A stretch of DNA of 7,549 bases from Caldifarciminota bacterium (GTDB lineage Bacteria; Hydrothermota; E44-bin80), in the NCBI GenBank assembly GCA_023127905.1, contig JAGMEZ010000358.1, forward strand, positions 1 through 7,549, given 5' to 3'. The position numbers and the translations under genes were made by a program. Positions 1 to 6,030 of the stretch are shown here, in pieces. Below the pieces are notes generated by a model, which did not search any database, was not told where the DNA came from, and worked only from the letters and a program-made list of their open reading frames with translations. Each line of letters begins with the position of its first letter. Position 1 is the first letter of the stretch.

Positions 1-924
1 GAGGGGATTGCTTACAACCGACTTGGATGGTTGTTGTATTTAAAAGCATCCTATAAACAGTCGATGAAATATCTTAAGTCTTCATTCTCTATCTTCAAAA
101 CGATAAGAGATCCTGAGAATGTTGCAAAATACTGGGAAAATATCGGAAGTGTTCATCGTATTCAGGGACGTTATAGTGAAGCGTTAAGGTGTCAGAGGAA
201 CGCTCAACAACTGAGAAAAAAAATTGGAGATGATATCGGAATTGCCAATTCATTAGTAACAATTGGTCATACTTTCTGGCTTATGGGAAGGAATGATGAA
301 GCTCTGGAGTATTTTCTGAAAGCACTTGCGATTTATAGAAAATTTGGCTATATCAATGGTGAGTCTGTATGTCAGAACAATCTTGGCCTCGTATACACTG
401 AGTTAGAGTTTTATAATAGAGCAGAAAGGAGCCATGAGAAGGCACTTAAGCTAAGACGAAAGATGGGGGATCGGGGAGGGATAGCCTCTTCATATCTTAA
501 TCTTGGGCTCGTTCTTTTTGGCAGGAAAAAATATAACGAAGCAATTAATTCATGGAATAAAGCACTAAAAATCTGTGAGAAGTTAGGGACCAGAGATATG
601 ATAGCGATGTGTAAGACGAATATAGGAGGGGTTTATCTTATCCAGAAAGATTATGATAAAGCAATAACTATTCTTACAGAATCGTTGAAGACGAAGCTCG
701 AACTCAGCCTTGGAGCTTATCTGCCGAGCAGTTATTCAAAACTTGCCCTGGCTCTTTTTGAAAAATTTAAGAACGAATGTAAAAAGAAAAAATCATATTT
801 AATCAAGGCAAAGGAATATGCAGAAGAATCATTGAAAATCTCTACAAAATTAGGGCATACAATTAAAATAAAGGAAGCAGAAGAAATTTTATCGAAAATA
901 AATAAAAAATTATCGAAGAAATAA
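1..924 (+). CDS. TPR-repeat protein, 5'-truncated by the window edge
   Basis: The frame is open from base 1 (E-G-I-A-Y-N-R-L-G-W) to a TAA at 922-924, so 307 residues are visible and the true start lies upstream; an in-frame TTG at 31 falls inside the first repeat and is not a credible start. The visible part is almost entirely tetratricopeptide repeats, about seven, with a period close to 40 residues rather than the classic 34. Each has an N-L-G-type helix A (NNLGLVY, LNLGLVL, TNIGGVY), a Y/N-x-E/K-A turn into helix B (YSEALR, NDEALEY, YNEAINS, YDKAITI) and a closing K-x-G-D/T. The last repeat carries a Lys-rich insert (ECKKKK), and the tail is a charged helix ending KKLSKK. No membrane segment or catalytic motif is seen. 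TPR arrays bind peptides or proteins; 40-residue arrays often form the C-terminal part of larger regulators such as AAA-ATPase/cyclase or kinase-TPR proteins, so the missing N-terminus could hold another domain. Function and partner are unknown. Confidence 0.9.
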   Translation, partial: EGIAYNRLGWLLYLKASYKQSMKYLKSSFSIFKTIRDPENVAKYWENIGSVHRIQGRYSEALRCQRNAQQLRKKIGDDIGIANSLVTIGHTFWLMGRNDEALEYFLKALAIYRKFGYINGESVCQNNLGLVYTELEFYNRAERSHEKALKLRRKMGDRGGIASSYLNLGLVLFGRKKYNEAINSWNKALKICEKLGTRDMIAMCKTNIGGVYLIQKDYDKAITILTESLKTKLELSLGAYLPSSYSKLALALFEKFKNECKKKKSYLIKAKEYAEESLKISTKLGHTIKIKEAEEILSKINKKLSKK

Positions 925-973
925 ATTAAGCTATTCTAAAAACCCGCTCCGTGAAGTATTTTGTTAAAACCCA

Positions 974-1034
974 ATGTCAAGTCAATTCAACTTGGTCCGC
1001 TTTCTAAATGAATGAAAAAGATTTTGCTTGACAT
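974..1034. repeat. 8-bp inverted repeat overlapping the -35 box of the slipin promoter
   Basis: ATGTCAAG at 974-981 is the exact reverse complement of CTTGACAT at 1027-1034, with 45 bases between the arms. The right arm contains the TTGACA -35 hexamer at 1028-1033. Two half-sites placed like this could bind a repressor, but an 8-bp match in AT-rich DNA can arise by chance, and the left arm could equally be an orphan -35 on the minus strand, where I see no good -10. It is recorded as a candidate only. Confidence 0.2.
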
Positions 1035-1056
1035 AAACTTATAAAAGAGTTATATT
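1028..1056 (+). promoter_or_regulatory. Sigma-70-type promoter driving the slipin gene
   Basis: A perfect TTGACA (-35) at 1028-1033 is followed, after exactly 17 bases, by TATATT (-10, five of six matches to TATAAT) at 1051-1056. It lies in the non-coding gap between the TPR gene and the slipin gene and points toward the latter. Transcription would start near 1063, giving a 5' leader of about 45 bases that contains the ribosome binding site. This is the only convincing promoter I found in the window, and it may also feed the genes downstream of the slipin since I see no strong terminator after it. Confidence 0.7.
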
Positions 1057-1093
1057 TTATTGATGTTAGTGTCTTCAAATCAATAAAACATAA

Positions 1094-1101
1094 GAAAGGA
1101 G
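1094..1101 (+). promoter_or_regulatory. Ribosome binding site of the slipin gene
   Basis: GAAAGGAG ends six bases before the ATG at 1108. It is a strong Shine-Dalgarno match and fixes that ATG as the start. Confidence 0.75.
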
Positions 1102-1107
1102 TTTTAT

Positions 1108-1869
1108 ATGGCTTTAGTCGGGCTTTTCATAATAGGATTTTTTGTACTCATTCTTATTGCCAGTGCCGTAAAGATTCTACAGGAATATGAAAGGGGTGTT
1201 GTTTTCAGACTTGGAAGGCTTGTCGGAGTTAAAGGACCTGGACTTGTTATTATTGTCCCCATTGCTGACAGGCTTTTAAGTGTGAGTCTTAGGGTCATTA
1301 CACTTGATGTTCCCTCTCAAGATGTGATTACAAAGGACAACATCTCAATAAAGGTAAATGCCGTTGTTTATTTCAGGGTGATGGATGCTGCGAAAGCGAT
1401 AGTAGAGGTTGAGGATTATCTCTATGCAACCTCCCAGATTGCACAAACAACGTTGAGGAGTGTTCTTGGTGAAATAGAACTTGACGACCTCCTTACAAAG
1501 CGGGAAAAGATCAATCTGAGACTTCAACAGATAATAGATAAGGCAACAGATCCTTGGGGAATAAAGGTTTCAACGGTCGAAGTCAAGCATATAGATCTCC
1601 CGGTTGAAATGCAGCGTGCAATAGCCAGACAAGCGGAAGCAGAGAGAGAAAGAAGAGCAAAGGTTATCCATGCAGAAGGTGAACTCCAGGCATCAAGAAA
1701 GCTTACTGACGCTGCCAAAATTCTCGGAGAGCAACCAATTTCTATTCAATTGAGATACCTCCAGACGCTCGCAGATATTGCTACAGAAAATAATTCAACA
1801 ACGCTCTTTCCAATCCCAATAGATATTTTTAAACCAATAATAGAAATGTTTGGAAAGAAGGAAAAATAA
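1108..1869 (+). CDS. Slipin/stomatin-like SPFH-domain membrane protein
   Basis: The 253-residue product has the full length and order of a prokaryotic slipin. A hydrophobic N-terminal anchor (about residues 3-22) is followed by the SPFH signature [14 protein letters not shown] (25-38) and KGPGL (42-46). The SPFH core runs to about residue 165 and includes the strand NAVVYFRV (84-91), the [20 protein letters not shown] stretch (110-129) and the EVKHIDLP segment (158-165). An Ala/Glu/Arg-rich coiled coil covers about 168-205 and a hydrophobic C-terminal segment carries LFPIPIDIF (233-241). Stomatin-family proteins oligomerise on the inner face of the cytoplasmic membrane and organise or protect membrane proteins. 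Bacterial and archaeal slipins are often encoded beside an NfeD/STOPP serine protease, but neither neighbour here is one. It has its own promoter and a strong ribosome binding site. Assignment to the slipin branch rather than to HflK/HflC or QmcA rests on length and motif wording; the family call is firm, the cellular role is not. Confidence 0.93.
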   Translation: MALVGLFIIGFFVLILIASAVKILQEYERGVVFRLGRLVGVKGPGLVIIVPIADRLLSVSLRVITLDVPSQDVITKDNISIKVNAVVYFRVMDAAKAIVEVEDYLYATSQIAQTTLRSVLGEIELDDLLTKREKINLRLQQIIDKATDPWGIKVSTVEVKHIDLPVEMQRAIARQAEAERERRAKVIHAEGELQASRKLTDAAKILGEQPISIQLRYLQTLADIATENNSTTLFPIPIDIFKPIIEMFGKKEK

Positions 1870-1944
1870 TACAAAATCGAGTGGATTAGTAATTAATTCA
1901 AGAGAAAGAATTTTTAAAATACTGTAAATTTCTATTCTGATTTT

Positions 1945-1952
1945 GAAAGGAG
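1945..1952 (+). promoter_or_regulatory. Ribosome binding site deciding the hydrolase start
   Basis: GAAAGGAG sits five bases before the ATG at 1958. An in-frame TTG at 1943 lies just upstream of, and would have to be read through, this site, so the ATG at 1958 is the right start and the protein begins M-E-I-I-Y-Y-G-H. Confidence 0.75.
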
Positions 1953-1957
1953 AAACC

Positions 1958-2611
1958 ATGGAAATAATTTATTATGGACATGCGGCTTTTCTTCTTGTAG
2001 GTTCGAAAAGGATTTTTATTGACCCTTTTCTTACAAACAATCCTTCTACAACGATATCGCTTCAAGATGTGAATGAATGTGACCTTGTAATAGTAACGCA
2101 TGACCATAGTGATCATCTTGGCGATTCTTTTGATATTTGTGAGAAGACTGGTGCCATTTTTATCTCGCAGCATGAACTTGCTCTTATGGCGCAGGAGAGA
2201 GAATTAAAAGTAGAAGGAATGAATATTGGAGGAACAATATTTGTCAATGGAGTATCGGTTCATATGACACATGCTTTGCATACAACAGAAAAAGGTCATC
2301 CGACAGGTGTGATTATAACAATGGATGGACATTCAATCTATCACGCTGGAGACACGGGAATCTTTTCTGATATGAAGTTGATTAAGGAACTTTATCAACC
2401 TGAGGTTGCTTTGCTTCCAATAGGTGATAGATATACAATGGGAATCGATGAAGCAGTAAAAGCAGTAGAATTTATTAATCCATCATATGTTATTCCCATG
2501 CATTACGGTACATTTCCTGTTATAGAGATTAACCCTGAAGATTTCAAAAAGAAAGTAGGAGAGAATTCAAAGGTCATTATTCTTAAACCAGGAGAAAAGT
2601 TTGAGTTATAA
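1958..2611 (+). CDS. UPF0173-type metal-dependent hydrolase (metallo-beta-lactamase fold)
   Basis: The 217-residue protein covers a complete single-domain metallo-beta-lactamase fold. It opens with the UPF0173/UlaG-like strand EIIYYGHAAFLL (2-13) and IDPFLTNNP (21-29). The metal-binding motif T-H-D-H-S-D-H-L-G-D is at 47-56 (H48, H50, D52, H53). A His-rich segment THALHT (104-109), GDTG with D132 (131-134), and a late His in IPMHYGTFP (H182) supply the remaining usual ligands. Length fits the family (about 220-230 residues). Members bind two divalent metal ions, probably Zn or Mn, and are predicted cytoplasmic hydrolases; the substrate is not known for most, and nothing here reveals it. There is no signal peptide. 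The ATG follows a strong ribosome binding site, and the last 11 bases overlap the next gene's TTG start, suggesting translational coupling with the GWxTD gene. It is probably a housekeeping enzyme carried in the transcription unit rather than part of the chemotaxis pathway. Confidence 0.92.
   Translation: MEIIYYGHAAFLLVGSKRIFIDPFLTNNPSTTISLQDVNECDLVIVTHDHSDHLGDSFDICEKTGAIFISQHELALMAQERELKVEGMNIGGTIFVNGVSVHMTHALHTTEKGHPTGVIITMDGHSIYHAGDTGIFSDMKLIKELYQPEVALLPIGDRYTMGIDEAVKAVEFINPSYVIPMHYGTFPVIEINPEDFKKKVGENSKVIILKPGEKFEL
2590..2594 (+). promoter_or_regulatory. Ribosome binding site supporting a TTG start
   Basis: AGGAG lies inside the end of the hydrolase gene, six bases before TTG at 2601. 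No ATG or GTG occurs in frame before the hydrophobic signal segment, so this site supports TTG as the real start of the first GWxTD gene. Confidence 0.55.
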
Positions 2612-3818
2612 AAACCGTCTCGACAAGAAAATTTTATTAATAATTTTTTTTCTTCTCTCCTATATATGTTGCCTTTTTGCAAAACAAGGGCTTTTCTTTA
2701 AAAGCGACTATACCATTTTTGTTGATGATATCAAGAAACCTAATATTTATATTACTGTTTATATACCATATAATCAGCTAAATTTTACAATTGCGGATAC
2801 TCTTTATAAGGCTTCAGTCGATGTTTCTGCAATTCTTTACAGTGGTGGTGATCAGAAGGGTGGGGATATCTGGAGAAAAACTATTGTACTTGACGATTTC
2901 GAAAAGACAAATTCAAACAAGGAAGGTGTTATATGGATTTTTAAGATTGCGACATCCGCGGGAAAATTTGATCTCCATATAAATGTAAAAGATGCAAAGA
3001 CTGCTCAGGAAGGAAAAAGGGTAGAGAAAATTGAGGTGAAAGATATTGCTAATGAATCATTCTGGGTAAGTAAGCCTGCTTTTTTGCTTGGAATGGGAGG
3101 GGTGGAGAAGGGGATGTTGATTTCCTGGGATTTGAATGTAGAATTTGATTCGATTTATACTCTTGTTGAATTTGTTATTGATACTGCTCGATGTGAAGAA
3201 TATCTGCTAACCTACAGGGCAACTGATGAGGAAGGAAACATTGATTTGAAGATAAATAGAAACATAAATATGGAATCTAATATTAGATGGGAACTTATCT
3301 CCTTTCCAATTAAAGAGTTAGATGAAGGAAGATACTCTGTTCGTATTGAGGTTACCAAAGATGCACTGATTGTTGCCAGTAGTCAGAAAATAATAAATGT
3401 CAACTATCCTTTTTTCCTTTCGAAGATGTATACAATTAGGGTTGAACAGATGGTATATATTACAAATGATAAAGAGATGAAAAAATTGAAGGAATCTAAA
3501 ATCGAAGACAGGAAAAAGGTATGGAACGAATTCTGGTCCAAGAAGGATCCAATACCTGAAACTCCTGAAAATGAAACATCAAATGAATATTTCAAACGTG
3601 TAGATTATGCAAATGAGCACTTCAGAAGTTATCAATCGGGCTGGAGAAGTGATAGAGGAAGGATTTACATAATTTATGGACAACCGGATGATATTGAATA
3701 TCACCCTTTTGACATGGGTTCACCACCGTATCAAATATGGTATTATTATAATTTAGGCAAAAAATTTATTTTTGCTGATTTAAGTTTGACGGGCGATTAT
3801 ATCCAGGTAAGGGAATGA
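2601..3818 (+). CDS. Secreted GWxTD-domain protein, first of a tandem pair
   Basis: The 405-residue product starts at TTG within the hydrolase gene. A basic n-region (K4, R6, K9, K10) and a hydrophobic segment (about 11-26, ending C-C-L-F-A-K) form a signal peptide or anchor; the two Cys do not sit in a normal lipobox. Residues about 30-300 look beta-rich, with strands such as NIYITVYIPYNQLNF that match the next gene's protein. The C-terminal GWxTD domain starts near FW (311-312), continues with PxTPENE and YFKRVDYAN, then the signature as G347-W348-R-S-D351, followed by RGRIYIIYGQPDDIE, QIWYYY and FIFADL, and the protein ends right after it. The signature Thr is Ser here. GWxTD domains occur in exported proteins of several mostly uncultured or gliding lineages and have no settled biochemical role. 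Its stop overlaps the next ATG (ATGA), so the two paralogues are very likely co-translated. Export is inferred from the N-terminus only. Confidence 0.85.
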   Translation: MSYKNRLDKKILLIIFFLLSYICCLFAKQGLFFKSDYTIFVDDIKKPNIYITVYIPYNQLNFTIADTLYKASVDVSAILYSGGDQKGGDIWRKTIVLDDFEKTNSNKEGVIWIFKIATSAGKFDLHINVKDAKTAQEGKRVEKIEVKDIANESFWVSKPAFLLGMGGVEKGMLISWDLNVEFDSIYTLVEFVIDTARCEEYLLTYRATDEEGNIDLKINRNINMESNIRWELISFPIKELDEGRYSVRIEVTKDALIVASSQKIINVNYPFFLSKMYTIRVEQMVYITNDKEMKKLKESKIEDRKKVWNEFWSKKDPIPETPENETSNEYFKRVDYANEHFRSYQSGWRSDRGRIYIIYGQPDDIEYHPFDMGSPPYQIWYYYNLGKKFIFADLSLTGDYIQVRE

Positions 3819-5167
3819 AATTTGAAGGGAATAGAAAGATGAGCAAAGTATTATCTATTATATCTTTTTCATTGTTATTTTTTTCTTTGCTTATGGGTGA
3901 GTCTGCGTTCGTATTTGATATAACAAGATATTCATGGAATAAACAGGTTAGCGAAGTTGAAATTAACTATGCAGTTCCTTATAATTTGCTTTCGTACAAG
4001 AAAGAGGAAGGTGAGTTGAGGGCTCCTTTTAAGATTGATGTGAAATTTGAGAACCTGAATACTGAAGATATTCTTTTAGATACTCTAAGAAGAGTAAGTG
4101 TTATTCCAAGTTACGAAGAGGCAAGGGAAAGGAATCTTTTAGCCCTTGGTCAATTTAAGGTATATTTTAACCCAGGAAGATATAGAATAACATTAGATTT
4201 GATAGATATTAATACAGGAAAGAAAATTACTGAAAGTGAAATATTTAGTATAGATTCGTTGAAAAATAATCTATCACTGAGCGATATTGAACTGGCATCA
4301 TTAATTGAAGAGGATACAACAGATGGACAATTTACCAAAAATGGGGTTAAGGTTGTTCCAAATCCATCAGGAATTTTTGGTGAAGGAAGAAATATGCTTT
4401 ATTTTTATATTGAAATTTATAATCTGAAAGACGTTGTAAGTCCCTATTCGATTAATTATAATTTACTCGATGAGAATGGATCTTTAGTCACAACTATAGG
4501 TCCTAAGGAAAAAGAAAAGAGAGATAAAACTGATATTGATATTGGTGCTTTAAATCTTATAGCGTTTAAACCAGGATTTTACAGTTTAAAAATTGAAGTA
4601 AAGGATGGTGAAGAGGTTGCATCCAGTATTAGAGATTTTCAGATACATAGAATAATTGAATCCGAAAAAGAAGAACCACCGTTATTTACAGATGAAGAAA
4701 AGAAGTATTATGCCAGGATCGAGTATATTGCATCAGCAAAAGAATTATCATATTACAACAAACTGTCTGATACGGGTAAAGTTGGGTTTCTTAAACGATT
4801 CTGGCTCGCAAGGGATATAAACCCTGCAACACCTGAGAATGAAGGTCTTGCTGAATTCATTAATAGAATCAATTATGTCAATGAAAAATATTCAACTGCA
4901 TTTAAGGAGGGTTACTATACTGATAGGGGGAGAATTCATATAAGATATGGTGTTCCAGAAGAGATAGAACCTCATCAGTTCGATATCGGTTACAAACCTT
5001 TCGAGATTTGGGAGTATTATTCATATGGAGGATATCGATTCGTTTTTTCGGATCTGGAAGGGGACGGTGAATACAAACTTGTTGTTTCAAGTACTCCGAA
5101 AGAACCCACAATGGCGAACTGGCAGAAATATGTACCAGTAGGTCCAGGAGTAATGCATGGTGAATAG
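3815..5167 (+). CDS. Secreted GWxTD-domain protein, second of a tandem pair
   Basis: The 450-residue product starts at an ATG overlapping the previous stop (ATGA). A second in-frame ATG at 3839 has GAAGGGA eight bases upstream and gives a cleaner signal peptide (MSKVLSIISFSLLFFSLLMG), so the true protein may be 442 residues. After the signal segment, about 300 residues of predicted beta structure include EINYAVPYNLLSY, matching the first paralogue's YITVYIPYNQLNF. The GWxTD domain follows: FW near 329-330, PATPENE, FINRINYVN, then the signature as G366-Y-Y-T-D370 with Tyr replacing Trp, RGRIHIRYGVPEEIE, FEIWEYYSYGG and FVFSDLEGDGEY. Unlike its sister it has a roughly 20-residue tail (TPKEP to VMHGE). 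The two proteins are clearly homologous along their whole length but diverged, so this is an old duplication. Function is unknown; a periplasmic or surface role is inferred from the signal peptide. The CheW gene starts 23 bases downstream on the same strand. Confidence 0.85.
   Translation: MKFEGNRKMSKVLSIISFSLLFFSLLMGESAFVFDITRYSWNKQVSEVEINYAVPYNLLSYKKEEGELRAPFKIDVKFENLNTEDILLDTLRRVSVIPSYEEARERNLLALGQFKVYFNPGRYRITLDLIDINTGKKITESEIFSIDSLKNNLSLSDIELASLIEEDTTDGQFTKNGVKVVPNPSGIFGEGRNMLYFYIEIYNLKDVVSPYSINYNLLDENGSLVTTIGPKEKEKRDKTDIDIGALNLIAFKPGFYSLKIEVKDGEEVASSIRDFQIHRIIESEKEEPPLFTDEEKKYYARIEYIASAKELSYYNKLSDTGKVGFLKRFWLARDINPATPENEGLAEFINRINYVNEKYSTAFKEGYYTDRGRIHIRYGVPEEIEPHQFDIGYKPFEIWEYYSYGGYRFVFSDLEGDGEYKLVVSSTPKEPTMANWQKYVPVGPGVMHGE
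3824..3830 (+). promoter_or_regulatory. Possible ribosome binding site for an alternative start at 3839
   Basis: GAAGGGA lies eight bases before the in-frame ATG at 3839. The upstream ATG at 3815 has only AGG at a usable distance (3805-3807) but overlaps the preceding stop, so coupling favours 3815 and the Shine-Dalgarno match favours 3839. Confidence 0.35.
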
Positions 5168-5190
5168 ATAGTTTTAATATTACTCTGAAG

Positions 5191-5649
5191 ATGATGGATA
5201 CTGGATTAGAGAAGAAAGCTGAGGAAGATAAAAGAAGAGTGCTTGTTTTTGACTTAGAATCAAAGAATTTTGGAATTGACTTAACAAAGATAAAAGAGAT
5301 AACAGATTTGCTTCCAACTACAAGATTACCAGGGGCACAGCATTATGTAAAGGGGCTTGGAAATCTCAGAGGGGAGATAATTCCAATAATAAGCCTTCGA
5401 GAGCGATTGAATATAGGTGGGATTGAAAAAGGTAAACAGCTAATTATAATTATCGGGAAAAAGATAAACTATGGGTTACTTATTGATAATATAAAAGGTA
5501 TTTTTAATGTCAGAATTGAAGTTTCAAGATCCATTAGCTCAATTTTTTCTAAAGATGTGGAAACAGCTTTCCTTAAAGGTGTTAGTAAAGTTAATGGTTT
5601 TGATGTTATCTTGTTGGATTGTGAAAAATTAATTGAAATCAATGAATAA
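5191..5649 (+). CDS. cheW: CheW-type chemotaxis coupling protein
   Basis: The 152-residue protein is one CheW domain, the SH3-like two-barrel adaptor that links chemoreceptors to the CheA kinase under the membrane. The first strand VLVFDLESKNFGIDLTKIKE (17-36) matches the family's LVF-L-x(n)-YGIDI-x-KVQEI pattern. The hallmark G-N-L-R-G-E-I-I-P-I-I-S-L-R follows at 57-70, with R60 in the position of the conserved Arg and G61 after it. The usual closing block is present as LKGVSKVNGFDVILLDCEKL. Length is normal (E. coli CheW is 167 residues). The Shine-Dalgarno is weak: only GAAG at 5187-5190, touching ATG 5191 and three bases from ATG 5194, so either ATG may be used and expression may depend on read-through from the GWxTD genes. 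A GTG at 5239 would remove the start of the first strand and is less likely. It is followed 12 bases later by cheY, and then cheA. Confidence 0.92.
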   Translation: MMDTGLEKKAEEDKRRVLVFDLESKNFGIDLTKIKEITDLLPTTRLPGAQHYVKGLGNLRGEIIPIISLRERLNIGGIEKGKQLIIIIGKKINYGLLIDNIKGIFNVRIEVSRSISSIFSKDVETAFLKGVSKVNGFDVILLDCEKLIEINE

Positions 5650-5656
5650 GAGGAGG
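5650..5656 (+). promoter_or_regulatory. Strong ribosome binding site of cheY
   Basis: GAGGAGG begins directly after the cheW stop and ends five bases before ATG 5662. It is the strongest Shine-Dalgarno in the window, consistent with CheY being made in excess of CheW and CheA. Confidence 0.75.
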
Positions 5657-5661
5657 TTTCA

Positions 5662-6030
5662 ATGGCGGTTCGAATTTTAATAGTTGACGATGCTATCTTC
5701 ATGAGAAAAATGATAGGTGATATTTTAAGGAAAGAGGGTTATGAAATTTGTGGTGAAGCTGAGAACGGTATCGAAGCAATAAAAAAATATGAGGAACTGA
5801 AGCCTGATCTTGTAACAATGGATATAATTATGCCTGATATGAGTGGAATAGACGCTGTCCAGGAAATTGTAAAAAATGATTCAAATGCGAAAATTCTTAT
5901 GGTTAGTGCAATGGGACAACAATCCCTTGTTGTAGAAGCAATTCAGAAAGGTGCAAAGGATTATGTTATTAAACCATTCCAACCATCAAGAGTTCTTGAG
6001 GCGGTTGAGAGAGTATTGAAAACGAAGTGA
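5662..6030 (+). CDS. cheY: CheY-type single-domain response regulator
   Basis: The 122-residue protein is a stand-alone receiver domain with every key residue: the acidic pair D9-D10 for Mg binding, phospho-acceptor D54 in VTMDIIMPDM, S82 at the Thr/Ser switch position in MVSAMGQQ, aromatic Y101 and Lys K104 in YVIKPF. There is no output domain, so phosphorylation by CheA would change its binding to a partner, classically the flagellar switch protein FliM; no motor gene is in the window, so that partner is assumed. The segments SAMGQQ, EAI-x-x-GAKD and VIKPFQPSRV closely resemble Thermotoga maritima CheY as I remember it, pointing to the Thermotoga/Firmicutes style of pathway, where CheC/CheX phosphatases replace CheZ. 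The start is set by a strong ribosome binding site, and its stop overlaps the cheA start. Confidence 0.95.
   Translation: MAVRILIVDDAIFMRKMIGDILRKEGYEICGEAENGIEAIKKYEELKPDLVTMDIIMPDMSGIDAVQEIVKNDSNAKILMVSAMGQQSLVVEAIQKGAKDYVIKPFQPSRVLEAVERVLKTK

Noticed and set aside
938..972. Short direct repeat AAAACCC (near 939-945 and 966-972) in the gap after the TPR gene.
   Set aside because: Seven bases of simple composition, only two copies and no mobile-element or attachment-site context; most likely chance.
978..994. CAAGT/ACTTG hairpin with a seven-base loop after the TPR gene, as a terminator.
   Set aside because: The stem is only five base pairs and is not followed by a T run, so it does not look like an intrinsic terminator.
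1895..1914. AATTC/GAATT stem followed by a short T run after the slipin gene, as a terminator.
   Set aside because: The stem is five base pairs with little G+C and an eight-base loop; it would be too unstable, and such patterns are common in AT-rich spacers.
1943..1957. In-frame TTG at 1943 as the start of the UPF0173 hydrolase, adding five residues (MKGET).
   Set aside because: It lies at the edge of the GAAAGGAG ribosome binding site that serves ATG 1958, and the added residues are simply that site read as codons.
1898..2173. Minus-strand 91-codon frame across the start of the hydrolase gene.
   Set aside because: It covers the hydrolase ribosome binding site and metal motif on the opposite strand, with a Lys/Arg-rich, domain-free product; a shadow frame.
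2791..2982. Plus-strand 63-codon frame inside the first GWxTD gene.
   Set aside because: It is out of frame within a gene that has full-length homology to its neighbour, and has no supporting ribosome binding site or motif.
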